DNA of 64,000 nt from Paenibacillus senegalimassiliensis (GCF_001486585.1 NZ_LN909044.1:860911-924910); one strand, 5' to 3'; shown: positions 19,719 through 30,580, counted from the stretch's first letter. Notes: generated by a model from the letters alone, not told the origin. Numbers and translations are program-made.

Positions 19719-21691
19719 TCGAATAACCCCTCTTCCTTCTCTATTTCATCCAGCACGTCCAGCAGCTTCTTCTCCGCTTCCGCCTGGGTTCCTTCCAATT
19801 GCACCGCAGCGTTGGTCAAATGTCCGCCGCCGCCCAGCCGCTCCATAACTACCTGTACGTTCATACTGCCCAAGGAACGGGCGCTGATGCCAATGAGGCC
19901 ATCGGGCCGTTCGCTAATGACGAAGGAGGCCAGCACCCCCGTCATGTTCAGCAGCGTGTCCGCCACCTGGGCGATCAAGAGCTGCGGAATCTTGCGATTT
20001 TGCTCGGTTACCGCCAAGGCAATATTCCCATGAATCATGCGAGCATGCTTGATGATATCCGCCTTGGCAATATACTCTTGCAGATCCTCCTTAAGCATTC
20101 GCTGCACCAGCACCGTATCCGCTCCATTGCGGCGGAGGAACGCTGCCGCTTCGAACGTCCGGGAGCCGGTATGCAGTGCGAAGTGCTTCGTATCCACGGT
20201 AATTCCCGCCAGCAGCGTTGTCGCTTCCAGCGGACTGAGCTCAACCTTCTCGTGGATGTATTGCAGCAGTTCCGTCACCAGTTCACAGGCCGATGAAGCA
20301 TACGGCTCCAGGTAGACCAGAACGGCATCGTTGACGAATTCCTCGCCCCGCCGATGGTGATCGACCACCACAACCCGGCTGGCTGCTTCGACAAGCCGTG
20401 GCTCCATCGTAATGGAAGCCTTATGCGTATCGACTAACACCAGCAGCGTGTGCTCGGTCATCATGCCCATAGCTTGCTCCGGCGTGATGAAGCGCTTCGA
20501 GAGCGCTTCTTCCTTGCCGATGCGCTCCATCAGGCGCTCGATGCCAGGGTTGCTGCCATCCAGCACGATGTGAGCCTCGACCTTGTACATATCGGCGGCC
20601 TTGAGCACGCCGATGGAGGCACCAATCACATCGAGGTCCGGCACGCGATGGCCCATGATGATCACGCGGTCGCTCTCCTGCATCAGATCGCGCAATGCAT
20701 GCGCGATCACGCGGGCGCGGACCCGCGTCCGCTTCTCTATGGCGCCCGACTTGCCGCCATAGAAGGACAACCGCTGACCGGCCTTCACCGCGGCCTGGTC
20801 ACCCCCACGGCCGAGCGCCATGTCGAGACTGGACTGCGCTAGCTCGCCCAGTTCGCTGAACCGCTCGGCACCAAAGGCGAGGCCGATGCTCAGCGTAATC
20901 GGCACCTTGAGGTCCGCGGTCATCTCGCGCACCTCATCCAGAATCACGAACCGGCTTTGCTCCAGCTCGTTCAGCGATTTCTGATTCAGGATCATCAGAT
21001 ATCGCTCGGAAGACAGCCGCCGCAAATACACGCGGTATTGCTTGGCCCATTCCGTGATCGTCGTCGCTACGCGGGCGATCAGGGCTGTCCGCTGCTGATC
21101 ATCCATTCCCTGCGTGGCTTCATCCAGGTTATCCAGCAGAATGATGCCCAGCGCCGCCCGTTCATCCTCATAACGGGTGCGAAGCAAGGATAACTCGGTC
21201 ATATCATGAATATAGATCATGCGCTCTACCGTGTCGATGATCAGCTCATACACACGGTCGTTCACCGTGGATTCCAGTGTCACTCGCCCGTCCCCGCCAT
21301 CTTTCTTCTGAGGGGGCGGCAACTGTGGCAGTAAGGCGTGGAGCGGCTCACCCACAACGGATTCCTTGCCGTACATCCCGGCTATGAACTCGTTATGCCA
21401 TTCCACCGAGCGCTCCTCGCTGTACAGCAGAATCCCGAAGGGCAGCTTACTGACCGCTTCCCCTTCCACCCGCTTGATGCGGTAGTTCAAATCCGTCACA
21501 TAACGCACTAATTCTTGGCGGAACTGTCGCTCCGCCCGAAACATACTGAAAGTCAACACGCCCACCAGACAGAGACAGATCAGCCCCAAAATCCAGTTCA
21601 TATAAGAGACGAAGATGACAAGCAGCAATTGAAGCATGAACATCCACACGGTCTGGTAACCGTACCAACGTTTTTGCAGTGAATTTGGCAT
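19715..21691 (-). CDS. gdpP: Cyclic-di-AMP phosphodiesterase GdpP
   Basis: A 658-residue membrane enzyme (YybT) that hydrolyses c-di-AMP. Two transmembrane helices (about 14-55), a PAS-like domain, a degenerate GGDEF domain (about 170-300) and a C-terminal DHH/DHHA1 phosphodiesterase. Catalytic features seen: [33 protein letters not shown] and [10 protein letters not shown]. It sets c-di-AMP levels and so affects wall stress, potassium and osmolyte uptake. Neighbours are yybS upstream and rplI downstream. Confidence 0.96.
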   Translation of the reverse strand: MPNSLQKRWYGYQTVWMFMLQLLLVIFVSYMNWILGLICLCLVGVLTFSMFRAERQFRQELVRYVTDLNYRIKRVEGEAVSKLPFGILLYSEERSVEWHNEFIAGMYGKESVVGEPLHALLPQLPPPQKKDGGDGRVTLESTVNDRVYELIIDTVERMIYIHDMTELSLLRTRYEDERAALGIILLDNLDEATQGMDDQQRTALIARVATTITEWAKQYRVYLRRLSSERYLMILNQKSLNELEQSRFVILDEVREMTADLKVPITLSIGLAFGAERFSELGELAQSSLDMALGRGGDQAAVKAGQRLSFYGGKSGAIEKRTRVRARVIAHALRDLMQESDRVIIMGHRVPDLDVIGASIGVLKAADMYKVEAHIVLDGSNPGIERLMERIGKEEALSKRFITPEQAMGMMTEHTLLVLVDTHKASITMEPRLVEAASRVVVVDHHRRGEEFVNDAVLVYLEPYASSACELVTELLQYIHEKVELSPLEATTLLAGITVDTKHFALHTGSRTFEAAAFLRRNGADTVLVQRMLKEDLQEYIAKADIIKHARMIHGNIALAVTEQNRKIPQLLIAQVADTLLNMTGVLASFVISERPDGLIGISARSLGSMNVQVVMERLGGGGHLTNAAVQLEGTQAEAEKKLLDVLDEIEKEEGLFE

Positions 21692-21702
21692 GCCTTCTCA
21701 CC

Positions 21703-22620
21703 CTATCGTCTTGTTCTAGTCATCGCATCACGCAGCGGAAAAGCAATATCGAGCATCCCTACAATCCACAATGGCGGAATGAACAGCAAGGCCACAATGG
21801 CCAGGATAGGAAATACAGGATTCCACTTCCGGTGGTACGCTACGAAGAAGAAGAAGCTTGCCGTCTGCACCATAAACAAGAATTGCAGCAGTGGAATCAG
21901 GTTCACCAGGATCGTACCCATGAAGCCTTCGTGAATCGCCTCTCCTCCAAATAACTGCAATAACGTACAGAGCAAGTAATACCAAATCAAGGAACGCGGT
22001 AATCTCCAGTCGCGAAGTGGCGCCAGCTTCGGCAAGGCATGACCCATACTTGAGAGCGTGGGCCGCGCAATCGCGTGAGCGATCGAGGCCATGAGCAGCG
22101 CACAAACGACCATCGTCGAAGGAATCATGCGCACCGTCAGTGTGGAGAATTGCTCGCTAAGCTCCGGCGACCAAGCAATACTGCCAGCCAGCGGAGTATC
22201 CGCTACATTTTGGAACGGGGCCATGACAACATTCACCATGTCCTGAATCGCAATCGTCAGGTTGAAGTCGAAGAAGACCGTACTAATCAACAGGATGAGC
22301 AAGAAGTCCAATATAATGGTTCCGGCTCCCAGCATGACCGCACGAAACGCAGGTCCTTTTCTCTTATACACAACCCCCATCGCAATAGATGGAAGGATGA
22401 AGTACACGGCTTGCAGCAAAATGATCGGTCCCACAATCAGCGAAGCTACCAGCCATACGATCGCTATATGTAGCAAGAAACCTCGGGTTGACAACGTTGT
22501 ATACAACAAAATACCCGGTACGATCAGAAAAAAAGCGGTAATGACCGTAAGCGGGGTAGCCAGTGACAGCAGGAGAAGTAAGTAAACGACACTCCAGGCC
22601 ACCGATGTCCACAGCTTCAA
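21703..22620 (-). CDS. yybS: YybS-family (DUF2232) multi-pass membrane protein
   Basis: A 305-residue integral membrane protein with about eight hydrophobic helices and few polar loops, the DUF2232/YybS fold. It lies directly upstream of gdpP (11 bp), as in many Bacillales. Its molecular role is not known; DUF2232 proteins resemble substrate-binding components of small transporters. Confidence 0.85.
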   Translation of the reverse strand: MKLWTSVAWSVVYLLLLLSLATPLTVITAFFLIVPGILLYTTLSTRGFLLHIAIVWLVASLIVGPIILLQAVYFILPSIAMGVVYKRKGPAFRAVMLGAGTIILDFLLILLISTVFFDFNLTIAIQDMVNVVMAPFQNVADTPLAGSIAWSPELSEQFSTLTVRMIPSTMVVCALLMASIAHAIARPTLSSMGHALPKLAPLRDWRLPRSLIWYYLLCTLLQLFGGEAIHEGFMGTILVNLIPLLQFLFMVQTASFFFFVAYHRKWNPVFPILAIVALLFIPPLWIVGMLDIAFPLRDAMTRTRR

Positions 22621-22626
22621 ATAGAT

Positions 22627-22929
22627 TCACCTCTTACGCATATGTTCTTCCAAAGTTGAAATATCCTGATACCAGTCCTCGAGTTGGTGGCCCTCTTGCT
22701 TATGCTTCTTCAGCTTATCCAGAATGTCATCATCCAACTGCTGGTAAGAGACTCCCAGTCTCCGTCCCAGAATGTAGCTGCTAACGATCAGACTGGCAAG
22801 ACTGTCCGTTACCCGCGATGTGCTGCCTTCCCACAGTGCCTTGAACAAGCGGGATACGTGATCGACTACTTCGGTTTTGAGCCATTCAATCACCTTGGCG
22901 CGTTTGGCCACATCCATTTCCCTTTGCAT
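22627..22929 (-). CDS. MazG-like family protein
   Basis: A 100-residue all-helical protein of the short MazG-like family (related to nucleotide pyrophosphatases). Visible helices: KVIEWLKTEVVDHVSRLFKA, SLASLIVSSYILGRRLG and DDDILDKLKKHKQEGH. The full E-x2-E plus E-x2-D metal motif of active MazG enzymes is not obvious, so activity is doubtful. It is 6 bp upstream of yybS and in the same operon. The start at 22929 has GGAGGG at a rather long distance; an internal ATG at 22917 is the alternative. Confidence 0.7.
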   Translation of the reverse strand: MQREMDVAKRAKVIEWLKTEVVDHVSRLFKALWEGSTSRVTDSLASLIVSSYILGRRLGVSYQQLDDDILDKLKKHKQEGHQLEDWYQDISTLEEHMRKR

Positions 22930-22984
22930 GACGGACAGCTTCCACCCTCCCGAAAAAAGCTTTATTGTTCATTATAGCACAATT

Positions 22985-23410
22985 TTATTGCGCACTTGCC
23001 GAATCCCGGGTCACGAATTTCTCGCAATATTCGATAATTTGGCTACGCCGAACGATGCCGATAAACCGTCCACGGTCATCTACGACCGGTACAAAGTTCT
23101 GCACCTTCGCCAAATTGATCAAATCCTCCATATCCGCGTCAATTCGGACCGGCTTGATATGCATCTTCAATGGAACATCCTTGAGCAAAAATTTTGAAGC
23201 CGTCTCAAACGTAATTCTGCCGTCCGAGTTCTTCATATGCCATAGCAGATCTCCTTCCGTTACCGTTCCCACGTACGCTCCGTCATGATCCAGAATCGGA
23301 ACTGCCGTATAACGGTGGAATTCCATCCTCTCCAAGGTCTGGCGCAAGGTGGAATCCAGGGTGACGGTGACTACATCATTTTTTGGAAGCAGAAAAAATG
23401 CAATATTCAT
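22985..23410 (-). CDS. Two-CBS-domain protein, candidate c-di-AMP or nucleotide sensor
   Basis: A 141-residue protein made of a tandem CBS pair (about 10-65 and 78-132; RYTAVPILDHDGAYVGTVTE and FVPVVDDRGRFIGIVRRSQI), with no catalytic partner. Such stand-alone Bateman modules bind adenine nucleotides; in B. subtilis and Listeria the related CbpB/DarB binds c-di-AMP. Placement in the same block as gdpP makes c-di-AMP an attractive but unproven ligand. Confidence 0.8.
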   Translation of the reverse strand: MNIAFFLLPKNDVVTVTLDSTLRQTLERMEFHRYTAVPILDHDGAYVGTVTEGDLLWHMKNSDGRITFETASKFLLKDVPLKMHIKPVRIDADMEDLINLAKVQNFVPVVDDRGRFIGIVRRSQIIEYCEKFVTRDSASAQ

Positions 23411-23497
23411 GAGAGCAAAATCCTCCTCATCCTTCTTTCAGACTCCCCTAAATTTCTACGTTTCAAACCAGCGGATGTTCCGCCTAACGCGTGAAAT

Positions 23498-23522
23498 CGG
23501 CAGCCATTAAGCCAGGCTGCCG
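23498..23522 (-). terminator. Hairpin after the LCP gene, probable terminator
   Basis: An 8-bp stem CGGCAGCC / GGCTGCCG, 38 bp after the LCP stop on the minus strand; the following ATTTC is only a weak T-tract. Confidence 0.5.
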
Positions 23523-23559
23523 AGGGGTACATTCCTATCGTATGCGTTCATTACGTTCA

Positions 23560-24654
23560 TTATTGCCCGCTAGCGGATACTCCGCCTTCTTCTCCGGTTA
23601 CCATTTGCTCGCTCTCGGCTTGCTCGGCGTCACGGGATTCCGGGGTAATCAGATTGGCCGATTCCGTATCGGGGTTGAGCCAATCCTCAATCATAGTCTG
23701 GGCGAACTCCAAATCCTCTTCATTGACTTTATCATAATAAATGCCATTAATGCGTGTACCTTTGCCCGTAATGGTAAACCCGCTAATTTGCGGAGATTGT
23801 CCGGCAAGCAGCACCTTCTTGGACAACTCAATGATCTGGGCCGGCGGCAGATCCGTCTTGAAGTTAGCTCCCATCATACTGATAAGTTCGGGAATCTTGG
23901 TCACCTGATCAAGCTTAAGCATCCGGTCCACCATCGCATGCAGGAAGACCTGATGCCGCATATTGCGATTATATCCACCATCTTCACGATACCGCACGTA
24001 GTTCAACGCTTCCTGTCCATCGTAAATCGGTTTGTTCGCCTTGATCGTAAATTTCTCATGGTCCGCTTGCTTGTTCACGATATCCTTCGTAATCGGCAGC
24101 TCGATGCCGCCAAGGGCATCTACAATTTCCTTTACGCCATCAAAATTAATCGCCGCATAATAGTCGACGGAAGCTCCCAGGAAATGCTCCACCGTCTCCT
24201 TCGCCATCTTCTCGCCACCAAAGGCGTACGCATGATTAATCTTGTCTTCTCTGTCTCTGCCTACGATTTCCGTGTAGGTGTCCCGTGGGATGGAGACCAG
24301 CAGCACCTTGGCATCCTCCGGTCTGACTACCGCATAGATAATCGTATCTGAACGGGCTGCTTCGCTATCCCGCTGATCTACGCCAAGCAGCAGCGCAGCG
24401 AATGGCTCCAGCTTCTGCTTCTTCTCTTCCTCTTGCCGAACTGGCTTAGCCTCTTCCCCCTCAATTGGGGAATAGGACTTCTCCAAAGTCTGTTCGACCT
24501 TGCCGGAGAGGAACAGATCAAAGGCCATGACGGCTAGCGGCTTACGGAACAGATATGCCGATGTTCCCACAACGAGCAGAACTGCGACAATAATCCACCA
24601 TTTCTTCACCGATCGTCCACCTGTCCTCTGGCGTTTTTGCTTACGTTCTATCAT
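23560..24654 (-). CDS. LytR-CpsA-Psr (LCP) family wall-polymer ligase
   Basis: 364 residues. A basic cytoplasmic start, one TM helix (about 19-38) and an extracytoplasmic LCP domain (about 80-310) with the family marks: LLLGVDQRD, RSDTIIYAVV, SIPRDTYTEIVG, KINHAYAFGG and RYREDGGYNRNMRHQVFL. LCP enzymes transfer undecaprenyl-linked anionic polymers onto peptidoglycan, using the Arg and Asp residues in these motifs. A polar, Glu-rich C-terminal tail follows. The polymer is not known. Confidence 0.92.
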   Translation of the reverse strand: MIERKQKRQRTGGRSVKKWWIIVAVLLVVGTSAYLFRKPLAVMAFDLFLSGKVEQTLEKSYSPIEGEEAKPVRQEEEKKQKLEPFAALLLGVDQRDSEAARSDTIIYAVVRPEDAKVLLVSIPRDTYTEIVGRDREDKINHAYAFGGEKMAKETVEHFLGASVDYYAAINFDGVKEIVDALGGIELPITKDIVNKQADHEKFTIKANKPIYDGQEALNYVRYREDGGYNRNMRHQVFLHAMVDRMLKLDQVTKIPELISMMGANFKTDLPPAQIIELSKKVLLAGQSPQISGFTITGKGTRINGIYYDKVNEEDLEFAQTMIEDWLNPDTESANLITPESRDAEQAESEQMVTGEEGGVSASGQ

Positions 24655-24774
24655 GTTGATGCGCCTCCACTTGCCATAGTTCTCCCTATTCTCTCAACCC
24701 AAAGGTTATCCTCAACCAAATAACTCTACCGCTTCGTAATATAACACACCAAGGAATTCGGGTTCAACATTAGC

Positions 24775-24821
24775 AAAGAGAGACCCTTGAGAAGGACTTG
24801 CCCTCTCCAAGATCTCTCTTT
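24775..24821 (-). terminator. Terminator of the oligopeptide transporter operon
   Basis: AAAGAGAGA pairs with TCTCTCTTT, with an inner CTTG/CAAG stem. It is nearly symmetric and could work in both directions. It lies 44 bp after the ATPase stop at 24865. Confidence 0.7.
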
Positions 24822-24864
24822 CATTAATCTAGACGATTGAATGGCTTAATAAGATACAACTTTT

Positions 24865-25827
24865 TTAAGCATAATGGCAAGCGACGAAATGATCATTGCC
24901 TTTATTTACATACTCGGGGACCTGCTGCTTGCACAATTCCGAAGCAATAGGGCAACGCGTATGGAACTTACAGCCGGAAGGTGGATTTGCCGGGCTGGGA
25001 ATATCCCCTTGCAGCACAATTCGCTCCCTCTTCAATGTAGGATCAGGAACCGGGATGGCCGACATGAGTGCCTTCGTGTACGGATGAAGCGGATTACGGA
25101 ACAATTCAGCCGTGTCCGCCATCTCGACCATGGAGCCTAAATACATCACCCCGACCCGGTTACATAGATACTCTACCACGCTCAGATCATGGGAAATAAA
25201 CAAATACGTGATTTGCTTTTCCTTTTGCAGATCGCTTAAGAGATTAATAATCTGGGCCTGAATAGACACATCCAAGGCCGACACCGGTTCGTCTGCTACG
25301 ATAAAGTCCGGGTTCAGAATCAGGGCCCGGGCAATCCCGATCCGTTGCCGCTGTCCTCCTGAGAATTCATGGGGATAACGGTCATAGTGATAACTGGCCA
25401 GGCCACAAATCTCCATCGTTTCAATGACCCGTCGCTTGATCTCTACCCGATCGGTTAGTCCGTGATCAAACAGCGCTTCCCCGATAGCTTCACCCACCTT
25501 AATACGGGGGTTCAGTGAGCTGAACGGGTCCTGGAAGACGATTTGCATCTTCGGACGCAATTTACGAAGGTCTTCCTTGGACAGATCATACAGCTCTTGA
25601 CCCTGATAGGCCACGCGTCCTTTGGTCTTGTCATGGAGACGGAGCAAGGTCCGCCCAATCGTACTCTTGCCACAACCGGACTCCCCTACCAAGCCAAACG
25701 ACTCGCCTCGATTAATATGGAAAGACACACCATCCACGGCCTTGACATGTCCAACCGTTCGTTGAAAAATCCCGCCCGTAATCGGGAAATACTTCTTCAG
25801 TCCCTCGACCTCAATAAGTGCACTCAC
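24865..25827 (-). CDS. oppF: Oligopeptide ABC transporter ATPase (OppF-like)
   Basis: A 320-residue cytoplasmic ATPase. Walker [10 protein letters not shown], signature FSGGQRQR, Walker [16 protein letters not shown] and switch His ([10 protein letters not shown]). The C-terminal oligopeptide_HPY extension contains a Cys cluster ([14 protein letters not shown]). One of two ATPases that pair to power peptide import. It overlaps oppD by 4 bp. Confidence 0.92.
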   Translation of the reverse strand: MSALIEVEGLKKYFPITGGIFQRTVGHVKAVDGVSFHINRGESFGLVGESGCGKSTIGRTLLRLHDKTKGRVAYQGQELYDLSKEDLRKLRPKMQIVFQDPFSSLNPRIKVGEAIGEALFDHGLTDRVEIKRRVIETMEICGLASYHYDRYPHEFSGGQRQRIGIARALILNPDFIVADEPVSALDVSIQAQIINLLSDLQKEKQITYLFISHDLSVVEYLCNRVGVMYLGSMVEMADTAELFRNPLHPYTKALMSAIPVPDPTLKRERIVLQGDIPSPANPPSGCKFHTRCPIASELCKQQVPEYVNKGNDHFVACHYA

Positions 25828-26813
25828 TCGGCTCCCCTCGCTTCCTCATACAACCAGCAGGCTGTCTTATGCGTACTATCGCCATGGGCGCGGAACGGAG
25901 GCTGCTGTTGCTTGCAAATTTCCATGCAAAATTCACATCTATCATGAAAATGACAATTATCTTCCAATTCAATCGGATTGGGTACTTGCCCGGGAATGGA
26001 GTAAAGCCGTTCCGAGGTTTGACCAATCACAGGTTTGGCCTTGAGCAAGCCTTTGGTATAAGGATGCTGCGGGTCCTTAAATAATTCCAGAACCGGAGCC
26101 TCCTCAATGATCTTGCCCGCATACATGACGATCACGTAATCTGCCATCTCGGCAACAACCCCAAGGTCATGAGTAATGAGCATAATAGCTGTGCCCAGCT
26201 TTTGCTTGATCTCTCGCATCAAATCCAGAATTTGAGCCTGAATCGTAACATCCAGGGCCGTCGTAGGTTCATCGGCAATCAACAGCTTAGGATTGCAACT
26301 TAGCGCAATAGCAATCATAATCCGCTGGCGCATCCCGCCGCTGAGTTCATGGGGGTAGGCGTAGAAGATTTGCTCCGCCCGGGGGATTCCTACCAGCTCA
26401 ATTAGCTCGATCGCCCGTTTCTTCGCTTGCTTGCGGTCCAGCAGGAGGTGCATCATTAACGGTTCGGTAATTTGATGCCCAATCGTGAGCACCGGATTGA
26501 GCGAAGACATCGGCTCCTGGAATATAATTGATATTTCCTTACCCCGAATTCGCCCCATATCCCGCTTGCTAAGCTTTAATAGATCCTTGTCTTCGTAAAT
26601 AATCTCCCCGCCGGCGATTACCCCGTGAGGGCCTTCTACCAATCGCATCAGTGACATCGCAGTCACGCTCTTGCCGCAGCCGGATTCCCCAACGACGCCG
26701 ATTGTTTCCCCCTCGCGTATGGAGAAGCTAACCTTGTCCACGGCCTTGACCACGCCCGCCGAGGTATGAAAATGAGTCTCCAGATTGCGGAATTGCACAA
26801 GATCTTTAGCCAT
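25824..26813 (-). CDS. oppD: Oligopeptide ABC transporter ATPase (OppD-like)
   Basis: A 329-residue ATPase with Walker [10 protein letters not shown], signature LSGGMRQR, Walker [16 protein letters not shown] and [12 protein letters not shown]. It has the oligopeptide_HPY C-terminal region with [14 protein letters not shown], possibly an Fe-S or metal site as known in OppD/DppD ATPases. Partner of the OppF-like protein downstream. Confidence 0.92.
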   Translation of the reverse strand: MAKDLVQFRNLETHFHTSAGVVKAVDKVSFSIREGETIGVVGESGCGKSVTAMSLMRLVEGPHGVIAGGEIIYEDKDLLKLSKRDMGRIRGKEISIIFQEPMSSLNPVLTIGHQITEPLMMHLLLDRKQAKKRAIELIELVGIPRAEQIFYAYPHELSGGMRQRIMIAIALSCNPKLLIADEPTTALDVTIQAQILDLMREIKQKLGTAIMLITHDLGVVAEMADYVIVMYAGKIIEEAPVLELFKDPQHPYTKGLLKAKPVIGQTSERLYSIPGQVPNPIELEDNCHFHDRCEFCMEICKQQQPPFRAHGDSTHKTACWLYEEARGAE

Positions 26814-26842
26814 ATTTGCATCTCCTTCTTTGGCGTATGAGC

Positions 26843-27766
26843 TTATCTCTTCATCTTGGGATCAAGTGCATCACGCAGTCCGTCCCCTATGAGGTTGATA
26901 GCTACCGTCGTGACCAGAATGCATATCCCCGGTGGGATCCATAACCAAGGCCGCTTGCGAAAATCAATCAGATTGTTAGCATCAGCGATTAGATTACCCC
27001 AGGAAGGCGTTGGCGGAATTACACCAAGACCTAGATAGCTCAAGGAAGATTCATAGAGAATAGCGCTCGCTACACTTAACGTCGCAGCCACGATAATAAT
27101 CGGTACCGTATTGGGTAGCAGATGCCGAAATATTTTCCGCCGATCCTTGAGACCCAGCGCTTCTGTAGCTAGCATGAATTCCTGCTCACGTAAGGTAAGA
27201 ATTTGACCACGAACCAGACGGGCGAGCGATGTCCAGCTTAAAAGACCAATAATGAACATTAAATAATAAATCCGCGTAGGTGGCGGCACCTTCAAATCGG
27301 ACATCACCGCCCCCAAAATAATCAGGATCGGCAGCGACGGTAAGGACATAAAAATATCGGTAATTCTCATAATTGCAGTATCTACCTGCTTGCGGTAGAA
27401 GCCCGCTATCGCCCCAAGGGTGCCTCCGATAATGACCGTAATAGCTGTAGCTACCACCCCTACTAACAAGGAGATTCGTCCGGCAAGCATAACCCGCAGC
27501 AGAATATCCCGGCCCAATTTATCTGTTCCCAGCCAGTGGGCGGCTGAAGGTGGCTTATTCTTGCTGGCAAGCGAATAATCATATAAGTTGTATGGCGAGA
27601 AGAAAGGACCAATAAAACAAACTAGAAACATAATAATCAAAATAATAAGTCCGCCCAAAGCCAACTTGTTACGGCTGAACCGTCGTATCGCTATTCGCCA
27701 GGGCGATTCCGGTACGGTGGCCGAGGGTACGGTCTTCCGGGTCATTGTCGTGACTTCCGTGGCCAT
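26843..27766 (-). CDS. oppC: Oligopeptide ABC transporter permease (OppC-like)
   Basis: A 307-residue permease with an N-terminal OppC_N helix (about 36-58) and about five further membrane helices. The ATPase-coupling EAA loop includes EALGLKDRRKIFRHLLPN. It pairs with the OppB-like permease and lies 29 bp upstream of oppD. Confidence 0.9.
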   Translation of the reverse strand: MATEVTTMTRKTVPSATVPESPWRIAIRRFSRNKLALGGLIILIIMFLVCFIGPFFSPYNLYDYSLASKNKPPSAAHWLGTDKLGRDILLRVMLAGRISLLVGVVATAITVIIGGTLGAIAGFYRKQVDTAIMRITDIFMSLPSLPILIILGAVMSDLKVPPPTRIYYLMFIIGLLSWTSLARLVRGQILTLREQEFMLATEALGLKDRRKIFRHLLPNTVPIIIVAATLSVASAILYESSLSYLGLGVIPPTPSWGNLIADANNLIDFRKRPWLWIPPGICILVTTVAINLIGDGLRDALDPKMKR

Positions 27767-27778
27767 CTAATCTCCTCC

Positions 27779-28741
27779 CTATTTCAAGCGAATTCGCGGA
27801 TCGGCTATTCCATATAGAACATCAGATAACAAATTACCGATAAGCGTCAGAACGGCAACCAATATGGTAAACCCAAGCATAAATGGATAGTCTCGTATTT
27901 GAATGGCATTTAAATAAACATTCCCAATGCCGGGCCAGACAAAGATTTTCTCCGTGATGATAGCCCCCCCGAACAAGGCGGGCAATTCGAAGCCTAACAA
28001 CGTAATCGCCGGAATCATGGCATTACGCAGCGCATGCTTGAAAATGACCGTCCGCTCCTTGAGCCCTTTAGCACGGGCAGTTCGGATATAATCCTGCCGA
28101 ATCACCTCCAGCATACTGGTCCGGAAATAACGAGTCAGGCTTCCCGTGCTTAACATGGTCAGTACGGTAATTGGAAGTGCTCCATGCTTCAGCACATCCA
28201 TAATATATTCCCATCCCACGGCCTTGGAGCCTGCTGTCGTCATACCTCCTACCGGAAGCCAACCAAAGGACAGCGCAAAGATACGTATAAGTAGTAGGCC
28301 GAGGAAGAAGGATGGCAACGACATACATATAAATACGAATAGAGTAATTAGCTTATCGAGCAACGAGTACTGGAACTTGGCCGAGAAGACACCGGCGAAT
28401 ATAGCAATAATCCAGCTAAGGACCAAGCTGGCAAAAGCGATAATGAACGAGTTCCATATGTACTGATTGACTACCTCCATAACAGGTTTCTTATGCTGAA
28501 ATGAGTCGCCCATATCGCCAGTCAGCATACTTTTGGCCCAGGTGAAATAGCGCAGATATTGGGGCTGATCAAGGCCATATATGGCTCTTAATTGCTCCGC
28601 TCTTTCATCCGTCATATTCGGATTATTCAGGGCCGTAATGTAATCGCCGGGAATCATGGCAGAAATCGCATATACAATAATAGATATGCCGATTAACGTA
28701 GGGATCATTTGCAGCAATCTTCGGATAATGTACGTTCTCAT
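27779..28741 (-). CDS. oppB: Oligopeptide ABC transporter permease (OppB-like)
   Basis: A 320-residue permease opening with MRTYIIRRLLQMIPTLIGIS, the usual OppB/DppB start, with six membrane helices and the coupling loop RTARAKGLKERTVIFKHALR. It lies 12 bp upstream of oppC. Confidence 0.92.
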   Translation of the reverse strand: MRTYIIRRLLQMIPTLIGISIIVYAISAMIPGDYITALNNPNMTDERAEQLRAIYGLDQPQYLRYFTWAKSMLTGDMGDSFQHKKPVMEVVNQYIWNSFIIAFASLVLSWIIAIFAGVFSAKFQYSLLDKLITLFVFICMSLPSFFLGLLLIRIFALSFGWLPVGGMTTAGSKAVGWEYIMDVLKHGALPITVLTMLSTGSLTRYFRTSMLEVIRQDYIRTARAKGLKERTVIFKHALRNAMIPAITLLGFELPALFGGAIITEKIFVWPGIGNVYLNAIQIRDYPFMLGFTILVAVLTLIGNLLSDVLYGIADPRIRLK

Positions 28742-28772
28742 CGGATTTCCCCCTGATTAGTAGATGCGAGCA

Positions 28773-28794
28773 TACCCGGCTTCGCAGCCGGGTA
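28773..28794 (-). terminator. Intercistronic hairpin between oppA and oppB
   Basis: An 8-bp GC-rich stem TACCCGGC / GCCGGGTA with a 6-nt loop and no T-tract. It probably protects the 3' end or partly terminates oppA mRNA, giving more binding protein than permease (inference from common Opp operons). Confidence 0.55.
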
Positions 28795-28822
28795 CGTTCG
28801 CCCTTTTCCTGACTAGATCAAC

Positions 28823-30580
28823 TTATTGGGCAATTTGCACTTGGTATAAGCTGAATGGGAAATCCTTGTATGGAGAGATGTCGAACCCGTCAAGCCGGCC
28901 GTTCACCGCAACCATGTTCTTTCTTTGGTACATCAGAATGACAGGCACATCCTTGTTCAATTCCTGATACATTTCCGTATAAATCGCTCTGCGTTCCTCA
29001 ACGTCCAGTGTCTTCTTCCCTTTGGCCATTAGCTCATCAACCTTAGGATTAGAATAGCCATAATCATTCTGTGAGCCATTGGTGATGTATACGGTATTGT
29101 CTGGGTCAGGCGTAAGTCCCCAGGCCGCAAAGTACATTTCATATTCCCCGGTATTTGATTTGTCCATAATGGCGTTGAAGTCCAATGTCTCTGCCACGAT
29201 CTCGATTCCCAATTCCTTATAATTCTGCGTCATAATCGGCAACAAGGCATCCACGACCGGATTGTCAGCAGTAGCGGAGAAGTTGACCTTAAATACCTCG
29301 CCATCCTTCTCGCGCAAGCCCTTGCTGTTCAATGTCCAGCCAGCTTCATCCAACAATTGTCCAGCCTTCTCCAGATCAAATTCGTAAGTCTCAATGTTCT
29401 CTTCCGTGTAAGCCCAAGACACATTGGATTGCGGAATATTAATGACGTTACCATAAGGGCCATAAATTCCTTCCACAATTTCCTTACGGTTTAAACCGAA
29501 TACGAGTGCTTGACGCACTTTGACATCGCTGAACTTCGGCAGCTTATGATTGAAGGCGATATAGCCGTACCCATTGTTCGGGAGTAAGCTGATATTAACA
29601 AAACCCATCGCTTTCAGCGCTTCCACATTATCCTCAGTAACGCTTATGCCATCCTGCATATCCGTCTCCCCTTGCTGGAGCATCGGCATATTCGTCGTTT
29701 CCGACGTTGTTCTGAAGATGACATTCTTCACGTTGGGAGTACCGCGGAAGTAACTCTCATTGGATTCCAGGACAACCTCTTGCCCTGGGCTATAACTCAC
29801 CAGCTTATATTGTCCGCTGCCCAGCGGCTTGTCATTCAGCTTCTTTACACTGTCCAGATTGCCCTGCTTGTAATCTTTACCATAATAATGCTCTGGCAAG
29901 ATATAGATTCCCCCCAGTTCCACCGGAGTCAGGGCCGTATATTCAGTCAAGCTAATCTCCACTGTCTGATCATCAATAATCTTCACCCCGGAGATATCAC
30001 TGGATTTGCCTTCGTTATATTCGTTAGCTCCGACGATATGCCAGCTCAGCGGATCAGACTGCCCGTCATAGCTTGCATCCATGTAGAGCTTCAATGTGAA
30101 GTAGTAATCCTTCACCGTTAGCGGGGTTCCATCACCAAAGGTAACGCCCGGCTTCAAATGATAGGTATATTTAAGTCCATCTTCAGACACATCAACCTTC
30201 TCAGCCAGACTATTCGTATATGTACCGTCTGCCTGCACTTCAGTAAAAGAATCGAATAAGGTGTAATTAATGTAATAATCATAAGCCGTCTCCATGAATA
30301 GCGGGTTAAACACGCCCTTCGGATCAGTAGTACCTACAATGACGGTATCCGTCCGGTTTACCGCAGCGACCGGATTAAGTGACATATCCGTAGCTTCGAT
30401 GAATCCTTCTGTGGCCTCGGTATCCGACTCGGTTGGCGTTTCTGCCGGGTCTGTCGTATTCGTATTCTCCCCATTATTTGTCGCTGGCGGCTCCGCCGAG
30501 TTATTGCCACTAGAGCAAGCCCCCAGCATTAAAGCAAACGACAATGTTAGAATGATAAACCCCCACCACTTTTTTCTCAT
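28823..30580 (-). CDS. oppA: Oligopeptide-binding lipoprotein (OppA-like)
   Basis: A 585-residue SBP family 5 protein. Lipoprotein signal peptide ending in LGAC (lipid-modified Cys at about 21), then a Ser/Asn/Thr/Glu-rich linker, then the peptide-binding domain (about 75-580), including RQALVFGLNRKEIVEGIYG. It captures peptides outside the cell for the OppBCDF-type importer encoded downstream. A strong GAGGAGGAG ribosome site fits high expression. Confidence 0.92.
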   Translation of the reverse strand: MRKKWWGFIILTLSFALMLGACSSGNNSAEPPATNNGENTNTTDPAETPTESDTEATEGFIEATDMSLNPVAAVNRTDTVIVGTTDPKGVFNPLFMETAYDYYINYTLFDSFTEVQADGTYTNSLAEKVDVSEDGLKYTYHLKPGVTFGDGTPLTVKDYYFTLKLYMDASYDGQSDPLSWHIVGANEYNEGKSSDISGVKIIDDQTVEISLTEYTALTPVELGGIYILPEHYYGKDYKQGNLDSVKKLNDKPLGSGQYKLVSYSPGQEVVLESNESYFRGTPNVKNVIFRTTSETTNMPMLQQGETDMQDGISVTEDNVEALKAMGFVNISLLPNNGYGYIAFNHKLPKFSDVKVRQALVFGLNRKEIVEGIYGPYGNVINIPQSNVSWAYTEENIETYEFDLEKAGQLLDEAGWTLNSKGLREKDGEVFKVNFSATADNPVVDALLPIMTQNYKELGIEIVAETLDFNAIMDKSNTGEYEMYFAAWGLTPDPDNTVYITNGSQNDYGYSNPKVDELMAKGKKTLDVEERRAIYTEMYQELNKDVPVILMYQRKNMVAVNGRLDGFDISPYKDFPFSLYQVQIAQ

